From Deuterostichococcus epilithicus (Eukaryota; Chlorophyta; Trebouxiophyceae; Prasiolales; Stichococcaceae), in the NCBI GenBank assembly GCA_033439295.1, contig JAVTLE010000005.1, positions 3,832,501 to 3,896,500 of the forward strand: DNA of 64,000 nucleotides. Direction: 5' to 3'. The translations under genes and the position numbers were made by a program. The notes under the pieces are model-generated. The model was not told the DNA's origin. It searched no databases and worked only from the letters and a program-made list of their open reading frames with translations. Position 1 is the first letter of the stretch; each line of letters opens with the position of its first letter. Of the stretch, positions 1 through 11,664 are shown piece after piece.

Positions 1-89
1 TGTACGGTCCCCGCCCTACCAAAACAATCAATAGCCATTCCTGAACAGTATGCAGCTCCAGGTTCTCGCTTGTCAAAGGTAGAGGCCAG

Positions 90-449
90 GTGCACATGCT
101 GCCACGCCTGGGGCTGTTGCAGCTGTGCGGAGCACGACAGCACACGCTGCTGGGCCGCTTGCGGAACAGTCTGCAGCTTGCACGGCAAAGTGCTGCTTCT
201 GTGATGGCGGCCGCGTACTGCGAAGCCTGCGACGACTGCTGCAGTGCCGGCCTCAGCACCGCGACAGCATACATTGTGCGGCTGGAAGCCACAGCACGTT
301 CTGGCAGTGGTGCAAGCGGCGGACATGCAGCAGACCCGCCACCGCGGACCGGCAGCGTCACTGTCGCAGAGCGGGATGTTGCGGCCTCCGAAGTCGCTGC
401 GGCTGCGGCACTGGTGGCGGCAGGTGTGCAACTGAATGGCAAGCAGCAG
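90..449 (+). CDS. possible 5' exon or separate short ORF upstream of phytochelatin synthase
   Basis: An open frame starts at an ATG at 90 (a second ATG lies at 96) and runs to a GT donor at 450. Its N-terminus is Arg/Leu-rich and organelle-presequence-like (MLPRLGLLQL...), followed by a small Cys cluster (YCEACDDCC) and an Ala-rich stretch. Splicing 449 to an AG at 567-568 would keep phase 0 and fuse it to the phytochelatin synthase N-terminus, so it could be a targeting extension. I do not recognise the sequence. Phytochelatin synthases are normally cytosolic and do not need it. It could equally be a 5' UTR or part of another gene that starts outside the window. Confidence 0.3.
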
Positions 450-586
450 GTGAGGTTGTCAGCAGGTCCCCGCGGTTGACACCGAGTTTGCGACAGGACA
501 CAACGCCTGAGCACATCCGAGGCCCGTTACCTTGGGAATGATCGTGTGGCAGCATGTGCAAGCTGCAGCGTGCAGCAGCGCCGAAG

Positions 587-3500
587 ATGCCGCTACCGGG
601 CAAAACTTTCTACAAGAGGGTGCTGCCGTCGCCGCCTGCAATCGCCTTCTCGTCGGCTGAAGGTGCAGGCTTCCGTGACTGGTCTGCAATTGTGCTGTGA
701 CAACACACATGCGAACGCCATCCAGCCTGCACCGTGACACTCCCGAATCCCCACGTAACACAGGAGCAACCTTGTGACTGGAGTGCAGGCAAGCAGCTGT
801 TTGGCGAGGCGCTCGCGGCTGGCAGCATGCAGAGCTTCTTCTCGCTCATCGAGCAGTTCAGGTGTGCTGTGCTGACTGAGGAATCGAACGGCATTCTTGC
901 GGACAGGATTTCCTGACAGCGCTGAAGTCTGGCTGGGGCTGCAGCACACTCGCAGCCCAAGCTGCACACCCACACGAGCAATGTATCACTCACACAGGAC
1001 GCAGGACGAGCCCGCATTCTGCGGCCTGGCCTCCCTCGCCATGGTGCTCAATGCGCTGTCCATCGGTGGGTTTCACTGTTCGGACTGCACATCCCCCCTT
1101 GAGCACCTTCGTTGCAATTTGCTTCATTCTTTGCCAGACTGGCATGTGTTCTGTGCGCCGCCGGACTGCACATGCGCTGCTGATGGTGTCTGAGCTGCAA
1201 CGACCTTCGTATCTCTGACAGCATACCTGCTGCCCTGCAGATCCGCGCCGAGCGTGGAAGGGTCCCTGGCGCTGGTTCCACGAGGCTCTTCTGGACTGCT
1301 GCGCACCGCTGCCCAAGGTTGCCCAGGACGGCATCACGCTGACGCAGGTGCCCAAACGGGTCTGTCCGACGAAACTCTGCACAGTTGCAGGTTGCTGCCG
1401 CGGAGTTGAAGGTGGCGTTATTTCTGGACAGCAGCTGTGCCGGTCGGCTGTGCTGCAGTGCGTCACGTTCAAGCACATGGCGTCATGTCCGGCGCTGCAT
1501 TGGGGGCGCCATGCAGCAAGGACACGGGCCTAGCCGGGCCTTTACTGTGCCGCACGCCTTGCAGTGCCTTGCGCCCGCAGTGGGCGCCCACGCATGGATG
1601 CCACAGCGCTGCATCATCGAGGTCGCAGCGCTGCCACAACCCCGAGCCTTGAGCGCGTTCAGCTGTCCCGCCACCGGCAGGCCGCCTGCCTGGCGCGGTG
1701 CAACGGCGCGGCGGTGGAGGTTGTTGCCGCAGGCGGCGCGGACGTTGACACCTTCAGGCGGCATGTGGCCGAGGTCGCGGCGGCGGACCACCGCCACCTC
1801 GTGGTCTCCTACTCCCGCAAACAGTTCCTGCAGACAGGTGGGAGGTTGTGATACATTTATGCACAACAGAGTGATACACAGTACCTGACAGGCGCTCCCT
1901 CGTCGTCTCCCGTCCCAGCCTGTAGGCGTGTATGGGGCCTGACGCATGAACGTCTGTGTGAATGTGGCGAACCTTCAAGCTCTGCCACGCCACCCATGTC
2001 CTGGTGGCGCTGGCCTGATGCACCCTCGGGCGCTTGCATGACGGTTTTAAATTGCACAGCTCTTGGCCGCCTGCATGTGCCATTGACAACACGCTGCTGG
2101 AGCGAGCTCAGACCCACGGGCATGTTCTACGATTGGGCTCCCTGCTTGCCTGAGACATGAGCGCAGGGAGCTGGCGACGGCAAGCAGCATGTATGTTCTC
2201 TGACACTCGACCGCTGCAGATAATTTCAATTTCTGAAATTACGAGTTTATGCCACTCAGGCGACGGCCACTTCAGCCCCATCGGCGGCTACCATGCGGGG
2301 CGGGACCTGGTGCTCATCCTGGACACCGCGCGATTCAAATACCCGCCACACTGGTGCGCTGTCAAGGGGGTTACTAGGACGATGTAAACCCCCTGGCGGT
2401 GTCGCAGCAATGCCTGCCGTGCTGCATGTGCCCTCTGCCGAGGCCCGATGTGGGGGCGGGCCGCCTCGTTTGCGACCCTTTCAGAGGCACCAATTTTCCT
2501 GAGCCAGAGGCGTCATCATGCAATACTCACCGGCGGTCGGCCCCCTGGGAGCGGCAGATGGCTAGGTTTCCTCCGCTACTGCACGCGCCCTGAGATCGCG
2601 TCTCATGCGGCGCAGCCTGGCAGCAGCATGCCTGACGCGCATGGTTGCATGCGTATCTGACCACAGAAAGATGCACACGATACACACATGATGATCTGGC
2701 TATGAAATGCGCACTGGGTGCTGCTGCAGGGTGCCGCTGCCAGAGCTGCACAGAGCCATGTTCGAGCGGCTTGACCCGGTGCGCCTCCTCTCAGTGCTTT
2801 AGGCCTCTTTTGAAGGTACTAAGGCGTTTGGACCTCCGAGACCTCCTGTCAGGGCCCGTTGCGTCGAAGCGTGTTCTGCTGGCGGCCTGCTGCGGCGGAG
2901 GCCGGCGGCCTTGTGTCCCGCTGCCGGCTGTGGATGTCCGCTCGAAACCGTTTCAAAAGTGGAGCGTGCAGCAGCGTGGAGCCTCGCCTGCGCCACGTTG
3001 CAGGCCAGCCACCACTCCAGGGGGCCTGCACTGCACAATTCAAGCACCCGCACCGGTGTCAAGCACTGCGCTTTGGCGCCTAGGCCGTAGCTTTAGTCTT
3101 GGCGCCGGCCTTGGCTGGTGGCAACGCCGCTGCTGCTCTTCCAGAACGGTTGGCGCTCCAGAGAGCAAAAGGTAATGGACGATCCTTCTCCCTAAAACCC
3201 TAAAGATCCTTCTCGAACCGCAGGTGACCGGCAAGGCGCGCGGCTACATGCTGCTCGGCGCGGAGCAGCTGGCACATAGCGTGCTGCTGTCGCTCGACCG
3301 ACGCAACAGGCGAGTTTGAATTTTGACCTTTGTTGCTTGCCGGCGACGAGTTCATCTGCTGGCGCGTTCCGCGGCTGCAGCATCGCTGGGCTCTTGCTGA
3401 CGCAGTCGGCACTGCGACAGCATCATTAAGCCCCCGGGAAGCCGCAGCACAAGTACAGGCAGAAATTGTCGAGTGCTCCTTTGGATGCAAGTCGCACACT

Positions 3501-5173
3501 GTCATGCCGCTGTGCTCCTTTTGTCGAACAGGAGCTGAGTTCGTTTTGGCCACACGTACATACTTCCGGTCGCAGGGGCTGGCGCGAGGTGCAGCGCTAT
3601 CTGGTTGAGGGCCTGCCGCACCTGATCGGCCAGCACGGCCGTGAGTTCGGCTCTGGCGGAGCGCTGCTGGCGGCCGCCGTCGCAGCGGCGCCCATTGCAG
3701 CTGTGCCGGCATTCATTGCCGCGCGGACCGACGGTGGCGGCGGAAGCGGCGATGGTGGCGGAAGCGGCGGTGGCGGCGGCCCCTGCGTCAACCCGCAGGC
3801 GGTTGAGGCACTGCTGACCGAGCTGCAGGCGCTGCCTTTGAGCCAGGTGGGATGCTGTGTCTCACGTTGAGGGCGAACAGTCGTGTCTGAACGATTTCAG
3901 AGGTGAAGATGCTGCTGCTCCATCAGGTGCCAAGCAAAGTGCACGAAGCACTAGATGACGTGCTGCTGACCAAGCTGCGAGCGCTGCCGCCTCTCCAGGC
4001 GAGCATCGACCTTGTCTAGACGAGGTCGAGATTTGGGACATCTCAGCACCCCACTGATGCTGGACGGCGATTTATACGTGGCCGTGCCGCCACTTTGCGA
4101 TGTAGTCTGTTTGTGATTTTACTGCTTCGTTGTATGCATCCTTCGGTTCCCAGCTCGCTTGCAGGACGGCTTGCTCCTGTGATCGGCTCTCATGACGCAA
4201 CGTTTGGCTGTCTCTTCGCAGCAGGTGGTCGGAGGCTGCGCCGCCGCTGCCGCAGGGCTCCGATCTGCCGCTGTGCACGCAATCCTCGGGCACCGACCCT
4301 GCCATCGACCGTGACTCAATTGTGGGCCCTGCCATTCGTAACAATGCCGGGCGGCGCGCTGTCGGCACAGGTACCGAGCCGCCACCATGCGGACAAGGCT
4401 GCTGCTGCGTCTCTGTTGCAGGTGGTCAGAGGCGCGGCGCTGGCGCAAGGCATCAGACAGCCGTCTTGTAGCAAGCTCGCCCATGCACTCGTCGACCCCG
4501 GCGCGAGTATGCGCACCTGCCTGTACCGCAGGTAGTCGGAGGCGCGGCGCCGGCGCAGGGAACCGGGCTGCCACTGCTGACTGCACGGCTGACCTTCATG
4601 CTGCTCCTGGCGCCTGCCGCTACATGGGAAGCAGTTCCGGACCCCCAGGTGCCATCCCACCTCGGAGCTGCCGTTTCTGATGGTGTTGGAGGGAGGCACT
4701 GTTGCAATCGCCAGTCGGGTCTTGCCCCCGGTCAAGGCAGCGGAGGCAGTTCTCCTGGCCGTTACCCTGCGGTGGAAAGAAACGATGCAGCTAGTTGGCT
4801 GCCACTGACATTTGCATGCCGCCTTGCTGACACGGCGCCATATGTCAGCAGAAGTTTGTTTGCTTTGACACATAGCAAAACTTGAATGAAGAACCCCACC
4901 TCCCCGTGTGAGGTGCGGAGGGAGATCGCGGGGGTGACACCAGGCGCTCCTTCCCATCATGAGCGACCCCTTTCCACTTTAACAACCTCCTGCTGCCAGC
5001 AGGTGCGTCGGGAGATCGAAGGATTACTGAATCTGGAGGGCGCATCCATCGTGGCGGCGGAGGCGGCATACCTACGGCAGCAGGCCGCCCAGATTCCGGT
5101 TTTGGAGGCCGAGTCGGCGGCGCTCTCGGCCTGCCGCCATTGCGCGGGTGGCGATGCTGCGGTGGGCGGCTGA
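587..5173 (+). CDS. PCS1: phytochelatin synthase (glutathione gamma-glutamylcysteinyltransferase), 11 exons
   Basis: This enzyme makes phytochelatins from glutathione for cytosolic heavy-metal chelation. Exons, all in consistent phase: 587-662, 789-861, 998-1065, 1241-1347, 1663-1837, 2260-2353, 2730-2778, 3224-3309, 3576-3846, 4532-4648, 5003-5173, giving about 428 residues. The N-terminus [19 protein letters not shown] is typical. The catalytic triad is present: Cys58 in PAFCGLASL, His170 in GHFSPIGGY, Asp188 in [15 protein letters not shown] Gly/Ser-rich linker ([12 protein letters not shown]) precedes the C-terminal PCS_C-like region ([12 protein letters not shown]...TW, then [13 protein letters not shown]). 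ATG 554 would add 11 residues; an in-frame stop lies just upstream of it. Intron 8 needs a GC donor (AACAG|GCGAGT). Decayed copies of the two last exon starts sit in the introns before them, so the C-terminal exon choice is less certain than the catalytic half. Confidence 0.92.
3224..3310 (+). other. phytochelatin synthase exon with CCCTAAA-like acceptor tract and GC donor
   Basis: The acceptor before 3224 is preceded by CCCTAAAACCCTAAAG at 3191-3206, a telomere-like stretch in the position of a polypyrimidine tract. The donor after 3309 is AACAG|GCGAGT. Only this GC donor keeps phase 2 into the exon that begins at 3576 with residues [11 protein letters not shown]. Confidence 0.6.
4222..4562 (+). 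repeat. three degenerate copies of an exon start within phytochelatin synthase
   Basis: The motif CAGGTGGTCGGAGGC followed by a GC-rich GCC/GCG run occurs at 4222, 4419 and 4529. The third copy is used as the real exon ([12 protein letters not shown]...), because only it leads into the conserved [12 protein letters not shown] stretch. The first two would read [11 protein letters not shown] and [10 protein letters not shown] and then break. Spacings are about 197 and 110 bp. They look like tandem duplications spanning a 3' splice site. Confidence 0.75.
4910..5022 (+). repeat. duplicated start of the last phytochelatin synthase exon
   Basis: GAGGTGCGGAGGGAGATCGC at 4910 matches CAGGTGCGTCGGGAGATCGA at 5000, a 90 bp offset. 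The downstream copy is the exon in use, with AG at 5001-5002. The upstream copy lies in the preceding intron and has lost its CAG (GAG instead). Confidence 0.7.
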
Positions 5174-5995
5174 CGAAGGCTGGAATGGCCGAGCCACCAT
5201 GGGCCGTGCGGCGGCTGCAATACAGATGTGGCGGTGTTGGCTGGGGCAGTGAAGTGATGGAACAGTAGCGTCGCTGGCTGAGGGGTGGGGGCTTATCACA
5301 GCGATTCGTCAGCTCAACTTGGAAACGGTGTGATGCGCTCATCTCTGGCGGCTGAGTAAGCGGCAGGTCACTGAATGACTCGACCGTGTGGATGTGGGGC
5401 GATGTGCCCAGAGCTGGCTTTGGACCTTCGAAAAGTGAGCTCGCCATTTTCAAGAATCGCCATTTTCAAGAACCAAGACAACATGCTGCGAGTATGGATA
5501 CACAAAGAAGTCAGCCCCGCTGCGCTATTCACATCCAATGAAAGGCCCCAAAACCTGAATAAGAGTCTGCTCCACATTCAGAACAAGTGCGCAAAATGCT
5601 GATGATCCACCAGGACAAGTGCAAACAACCTGTACCTACACGCCGCGGCTGAGGTCATTGCAAGAAACAAGCAAGCTTGCGACCATCCAACCGAAGCGCA
5701 CACCTGAAGCAGTCAGAAAGCAGACGGGATATTACGGGCGCCACCCTGCCAGCCCATGCGCCACATCAACGCGGCGAATGCGGCCGGCAGCGGTGCCGCC
5801 GGCGGCAGCAGGAAGCGGCCGACAGCCAGCGCAATGGCCACCGCGGCGGCCGCTTCCTGCCTCGTGACCGATGTTCCATCCTTGTGTCAGACTGTGAAGC
5901 GCCCCCTGCCAGATGCAGGATTCAGGCTTGGCGGGGTGCACACCGCACTACAATGGCGGCGGCGGTCCACCGACCGCCGCCGCTACGGATGCGCA
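5174..5995. other. convergent intergenic region, no gene supported
   Basis: This lies between the stop of phytochelatin synthase (+) and the stop of the TMEM45-like gene (-), so it should hold both 3' UTRs and polyadenylation sites. Base composition falls (AT-richer around 5440-5700). Short ORFs here resemble no protein I know. Confidence 0.5.
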
Positions 5996-8955
5996 TCACC
6001 AGTCGTCCGCCGCGACGCGCGACACAATGGAGAATGGTGAGACCCCAGAATACTCTCGGGAACCATCGCCGCTGCCGTCGCCGCCGCCGCGGAGGCACAA
6101 GCCCTCGTCTTCGCCGTCGCTGCGCGGGCTGCTTGGCCGGCTCTCGTTTGCTGAGTCCGACCGCATGTGCATGGTCCCCTGCAACTGCAGCTCGGGGTTG
6201 CTGCCGCCGGTGCAGCTGCTGCCGCCGGTGACGCTGCCGCTGCCTGCCGTCCTGGAGGCATGTGCTGCCGCCTTGCCGCCGGCCACCCTGTCCTTGCCAT
6301 CGCCAGCGGCGCTGCTAAACGCCAGGTCCTGCTGCGTCTGAGGCAGCAGGCTGTAGCTTGTGTTGGCCAGCCGCTGCGATGCCACCACCGCAAGGACATA
6401 GCCTGCAGATGTTGGCAAAGCTGCATCGTCAGCAAAAGTGTGGCTGCACCAGCGTCTCCAGGCGCCGCTTGGCCGGCCGCAGCAACATGTGCAGTCTCCA
6501 TTTGCTTGCAGCAGCTTCGAGCGCAACGTCAGCGTGCATGCGCATCGCCAGTAGAGGCGTGCGGTAGAACGGCAGAGGAGTTCAGACAGTCGAGAGGTAA
6601 TGCGCACAGGCGCAGATGCTGGCAGCGATGGCGACGGCGATCCACACAAAATAGACGGGGGGCATCATGGTCGAGCCTGGGTAGTCAAGTGACCAGCGCG
6701 ACTCCCCTGCAGGGCCACATGCCGAGTCAGTGGCGGGTTCATGAGCTCGCGGCCGGCAGAGCTCTTCGGTCTGAATGGGCACGTGGCAGGGGGAACGACA
6801 GCCCCCTTTGGTCCCGAGGCGGCCTCAGGGCGGGCAGCTGCTCTCCGCGGTGCTGCCAGCAGGAGGTAGAGCCCAGCTGGTGCCGAAACTGCACGTACAC
6901 GGGCTGCAAAGTGCCTGCGGCCTGCTGATAAATGGGTAGAGAGGGAGGAGGGGAGGGAGGGGGTGGGGGGGTGCGCACCACCCCACATGATGCGCGCGAT
7001 CTGGATCAGCCACGCGCCCTGCAGGAGTGCAAAGAAGCCGCGCCCAGCCGCTGCCAGTGGCGACTTCGGATGCCACAGCTCCAGCGCGACGGAGCCCGAG
7101 GCGCCGTAGATGGACAGCACCTGCGCACGAGGTCAAGTCTTTTTTTGGGAATCATGTCATGGACTAGTTTTACGCTGCAGGCGCCAAAGCTCCAGCGCGT
7201 CGGAGCCCAAGGCGTCACAGCTGGACAGCACCTGCACACGATTTCGAGTCTGTCAGCATCATCTCATGGTAGAGTTTGGCGCTTAATGCTGACGTCCGCA
7301 GGCAGGTGCTGACATGCGCCGCCGCGCCGACAGCCCCTTGCAGTGTTCCTCACATCACGCTCGCGAAATTCTTTCGCGAGCCTCAGTGCTGATCGGCCAG
7401 GGAGACACGCACCAGCAGCCCAGGCACGTTGCCTGGGCACCGTTGATGGGTTGAGGCGCTGCGGAGGTCCGCAGCTCGAAGCCAAAGCAGAGGGTCCTCC
7501 CCGAGCGAGACTGGTCATGCCACAGAACTTGCATATCGAGGACGGCTCACCAGCAGCCGGTGCACGACCTGGTCCAGCGGCTCGTGCTTGGTGTGGTTGG
7601 CCATGAGGAAGCCCTCCACAAAGAGCGCCCCCGACAGCGCCAGCTGCGGGTGCGCATGGCGGCATGTCAGGTTTCCCAAGTTTGGCGGGCGCTCAGAGAT
7701 TTGCTGGGGCGCACGTGCGCGCACATCACGGTGTCAGGCGTATGAACACGTGCAGACGAGAATTGTGTTGCGATCCTGCAGCGTGGTGGCCTGGGCCTGT
7801 CCAGAGGTAGTCGGCCCCCCAGCTCAGCAGGCAGCCTGGCAATCCTGCGAGTGCATCGCAATGCTGCCGGGACCAGGCTGCAACGGCAATGTCGTTTCCA
7901 GGACCGTCCCTGGCACACCCAAGGAAAATCCTAAGGGGTAATTCCACTGGCCGCACCTGCTGCAGACCCTGTGGCAGCGGCACCACCATGGCGACCCAGT
8001 CGAGAGCGCCCGCCAGGAAGAAAGCTGGGTAGACACTCGCGTGCTGCCAGTTGTTCAGGTGCGTCATGGCGAAGCGGCCGTCCGGACACGTAAGCGTCCT
8101 GCAAAGTTCACGTTGAAGGATGCCCTCACTCCAGATGCACCACAGCGTCACTCCAGATGCACTACTGCATTGGGACCTGGTCTGACCGTGGTGGTGGGTG
8201 GATGAGGCTGCAGCGTCGCAACCGCGAGGCTTGGCGCTGTTCCTGTGTCTTTGCGCCGCCGGCAGTGGCAAAACATGTCTGTGAATGCGTCTGCTGCCAG
8301 CTTTCCCCAAGGACCAGCAAGGGGGTTGCCAAACAGCATCTGCAGGCAGCTCCCGGTCATGTGGAGACATGGCGCACGCGGACCTCCAGCAGCTGCACAG
8401 CACCCACCTGAACTCGTCGTGGTCGCCGTACAGCTCGATGTAGGTGATGATGAGCGGGCCGAAGAACTTGACGAGTGGCTCCAGCGGCAGGGTGCAGCCC
8501 CGCACGCTCGGCCCGTACCACGGCCTGGCCTCAAAACGCCGGGCGCCGCTGCGGGCATAGCTCCACAGCACCCAAGTTGTCCACCAGGCCCCCCTGTGGT
8601 GTGACGGCAGGGGCGTTCAAAGGTGGCGGTCTGCAGGCTGCACTTCGGGCTGAATGACGCGGCGAGACTGATGCAGGGAGGATCGGAGGCAGCAAGTGCC
8701 AGTCCGCCACCTGGGGTGCTGCTGTCGGGTGCGCAGGTGGCATCGATGCAACAGGAGGCGCCCGCCAGACTGGGGTTCCAGCCGCCGTGCAGAGACACCC
8801 TGATCTGGCAGTGCGGCAGCATGATGTGCCAGGCAAAAACTGTGCAGTGCGCGCGGCACAGCAGCACATGGTGAAGGCTCGGCGCACCAGATGATGAACA
8901 CGATGCCTGGCCCCACATGTCCTTTCCAGGTGCCGTAGGTCCGCCTGCGTATTTT
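5996..8955 (-). CDS. TMEM45/DUF716-family multi-pass membrane protein (start exon not found)
   Basis: I assign this from several conserved segments in the right order on the minus strand. The N-terminal GTWKGHVGPGIVFIIW (about 8890-8940) corresponds to the GHALPG-type start of TMEM45 proteins. PLVKFFGPLIITYIELYG lies at about 8411-8530, MTHLNNWQHASVYPAFFLAG at about 7955-8075, GALFVEGFLMANHTKHEPLD at about 7560-7650, LLQGAWLIQIARIMW at about 6990-7120, and MMPPVYFVWIAVAIAASICA at about 6610-6690. The conserved LxxWQH motif and ExxLFxxH-like helix (here VEGFLMANH) are visible. A low-complexity cytosolic tail rich in Ser/Gly/Asp ends at a TGA at 5996-5998. Function of the family is poorly defined. 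No ATG precedes GTWKGH in frame (a TAA is close upstream), so a further 5' exon must lie above 8955. Confidence 0.8.
6931..6975 (+). repeat. G-rich low-complexity tract in a TMEM45-like intron
   Basis: A run of GGGAGG and GGGGG blocks with little other sequence. On the gene's sense (minus) strand it is a C/T-rich tract, so it may simply be a polypyrimidine-rich intron segment. On the plus strand it could fold as a G-quadruplex. Confidence 0.5.
7050..7235 (-). repeat. duplicated exon start in the TMEM45-like gene
   Basis: The exon beginning at 7120 (minus; CAG|GTGCTGTCCATCTACGGC, residues VLSIYGASGSVALELW) has a decayed upstream copy beginning at 7231 (CAG|GTGCTGTCCAGCTGTGAC...). The offset is 111 bp and includes the acceptor. 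About 70 bases align with scattered substitutions. Confidence 0.8.
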
Positions 8956-8959
8956 CAAA

Positions 8960-10012
8960 GTCGAAAGGCTGGGGAGGCATTATCGGTCAGCAGATACATG
9001 ATGCATGGTGGGACGCCGAGCGCCGCCAGCTGTGCCGCATGTGGCAGCTGCAGGGGAAGGGCAGCCACCTCAGCTAACGTGTGCGTCTCAGCAAAACTCT
9101 CTGAAAGGTGTCTGAAGGTCGCTGCCCGCTCGAAACTGGCAGAAACCCAGCTGTGCCAAACCCTCTCGAAACAGCAATATGGTAGGCTGGTATGCGCGAC
9201 GGAACCCAGCGACCTGCTAGTTCTGGCAGCTTGAGGGGAGCAGTAAGACGGGACTGCTGCGGCCGAGGTGTAGTCAGTGGACAGGCTGCACCTGTCGGCC
9301 TCTGGTACATGCACTTTCCAGGGCGAACGAACCGGCGGGTGCAGCCCGCCCACGAATGCAAAGAGCAGGACAGCGGCAGCTCATACCTTTTTTAGAGCCC
9401 CTATGACTGCCACCTTGCAACAGGAAGCTTGGCGAGGTGGTATCAAGTACGCGCATGGTCAGTCGCTCTCTCGACACTCTCTCGTCACATCCCCCATTTA
9501 ACATGAATGGGGAATACGCACGCCGCGACTCGCACCATATCTCGCGGCCATCGCAGTCGATGGCTGGATGAGACCCGGGCGCATGGTCAGTGGCGTTATC
9601 CGCGTAATGCTGCGCCAGCATTGTTGCACGGCCTGGCAGCTCGCCCCCTGCTCCGGGAAAGGCTGTCCCTTCTTTCCGAGGCGCCGTCTGGCCGTTTTCT
9701 GGCCGTTCGGGCCGAGCTCCTTGTCTGCAGGAGGGTGTATCGTGTATTGCAGATTGGCAGCAGTGGCGGAGATTGCACACATGCCCGTGCAAGCCCAGGT
9801 TACCCAGCTGGAGCACGATGACCAAGTTATGCGAAAGTCTTCGCGTGGCGCAGACTCGCAACCACACCCCCCTCCGAACACTATCTCATCCGCCCTGGAC
9901 CACAGGTTTCCCGAGCTGTCGTCTGCTGGTCTGTTGAGCCAACCGGGGCTGTCAGTGAGCAGCAGCCATTGAGTGCAGCCACTGAGTGACGCCCCGACCC
10001 TTGGGAAATGCA
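8960..10012. other. no confident gene; should contain the TMEM45-like first exon and promoter
   Basis: Between the first recognised TMEM45 exon and the bL28m stop, both on the minus strand. Minus-strand ORFs of up to about 197 codons exist (9274-9867) but have no recognisable domain and look like chance reading frames in GC-rich DNA. Confidence 0.4.
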
Positions 10013-11054
10013 TCAGCCGGGCGTCGCCGCCCCAAGGTGGCCCGCTGACTGCCCAGGGCCCTGCTGCACATCTGCCGTGCCGCGCGGTGCCGCCGCAGGG
10101 GCGCCGCCCGCCACTGGAGCTCCCTGCCAGCCCGGGGGAGCCCGCGGCGGCGGCACCATCCCCACAGCCAGCATCTCCGCCCGCAGCGCTGCGCCCACGT
10201 CGGAGCCCATTTTCTTATCTGGCGTGTTTAGGATGTAGGCGTCCAGTCCCCCCGCCTTGTCGATGCACCTGCGGCACATGGCCCCCATGACCTCGGCTGC
10301 GGCGCAAGGTGCATGGCGATGATGACGAGCCCTGGTGGTCGATGTGTTGCCTGCCTTGATTGTGCACCCGCGGCAGGAGCCGTCGGCACAGAGCTTTGGA
10401 AGCAGTCACATACACATGCCCAGCGGCGGCTGCTGCCAGCGTGACATGGTACGTTGCGCGTTTTCACCCTTCACCCAGCTCTTCCGGCTAGATGCTGGTT
10501 CCAGCCACAAATACAAGCGTTTGCCCCCATGCCAGCTGACAGCTACACCTTTGCCAGCGTGCGCATGTGGGTTAGAGGCCAGCTTGTCTGTCAGGAGCCA
10601 GCAGGCATGCCAAAAGTTGCACAGATCTTGGTGTATACTGCCATGAGAGGCCCCAGTTTGGCTGCGCAAAGCTTGTCATCAGCTGTGTGTTGCTTACCGC
10701 AGCGCGTGCGCGGTGACCTTGAAGGGGATGTGCCTGTCCAGGATCTCGCTGTACAGCTTCTTGCTCTGCACATTCGGCTTCCACTTGCGGCGCGACCTGC
10801 AACCACGCAGATGCTGCTCCCTTCACCAGCTGTCGGGATCAAGGCAGTTGCGCAGTCTCGTCAGGATTCGTTGACACCATGCAGGACGGAGCGTGCACGG
10901 CAAACACCGCCACAGAAGATGCGCAGATAACTCGCCGGTTGCCGCCGTCCTCAGAGATCATGTTGCCCGAGAGCACCATGCGTCCTGCGTACAGTCCTCG
11001 CCGTGCTCGCCGCAGCAGGTTCCTGCCCGTCAGATATGTCGCTCCCGACGCCAT
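10013..11054 (-). CDS. MRPL28: mitochondrial large-subunit ribosomal protein bL28m, 3 exons
   Basis: Component of the mitochondrial 54S/39S large subunit. Exons on the minus strand: 11054-10936, 10796-10698 and 10268-10013, giving 157 residues. Exon 1 carries RRARRGLYAGRMVLSGNMIS and EDGGN. Exon 2 carries RSRRKWKPNVQSKKLYSEIL and HIPFKVTAHAL. Exon 3 carries CIDKAGGLDAYILNTPDKKM. This order matches the L28p-related core and the C-terminal CIDKAGG extension of mitochondrial L28. The C-terminal tail after residue about 115 is Ala/Pro/Gly-rich. Intron 1 requires a GC donor (AACCG|GCGAGT at 10936/10935) to produce GGNRSRRKW; the nearby GT would break frame. The start ATG at 11054 directly precedes the conserved region, as in plant homologues. 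Confidence 0.93.
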
Positions 11055-11664
11055 GGCTGCCTCTCACGCTGGAGTGCCTTCGTGTGCCCCACCCCAGGTA
11101 CGGCAGCGGCAGGTACAGCCGCTGACCAAAGCCGAAGAGGAGGGTGTGCTGACGCCAAGACACAGTGCTGCACGCAATGGACGATCAACGCCAAGCTGTG
11201 GCCCGACACTCAGGCTGGCGCTGAATGCTTACGGCCCTCCCTGACGTCGAGGTGTTGTGCAACAGCCACAGGTAGGACAAGGTCGCCACAGCCGCTGTGA
11301 ACGTATGTCAGGCGGGCGCAGGTTGATCCCTTGGTGAGCTGCAGGTAGGAGATATGGAGGCGAAGATTTGCTCTGCACCAGCAAAAAGTCATGCAGGGTT
11401 TGCATGCACGTCCCTGTCGCCGAGTCACTTCGAGGCACATCACAGTTTCCCAAATTGACACAGCAAATACACACGGAGCTGCCAGTTGTTGCTGCGCTTG
11501 CTGCTGCTGCTGACGCGCTTGCCGTACTGTCGCCTCGGCAACTCTGTCTTGCCTAAACATTGCTGTTGCCTCATTCGAGGCAAGCCGTCCGTGAGCCGAA
11601 CGAGATTTTTCAGGACTTACTCCATCAACAGAAGCCATCACATCTGCTACAAGCATCCGCCGCG
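11055..11664. promoter_or_regulatory. shared upstream region of bL28m (-) and a small ORF (+)
   Basis: A 610 bp gap between two divergent start codons. It must hold both promoters and 5' UTRs. I see no clear TATA box. A minus-strand ORF with a Gln-rich stretch (11210-11656) crosses it but has no recognisable domain and would overlap the start of the plus-strand gene. Confidence 0.45.
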
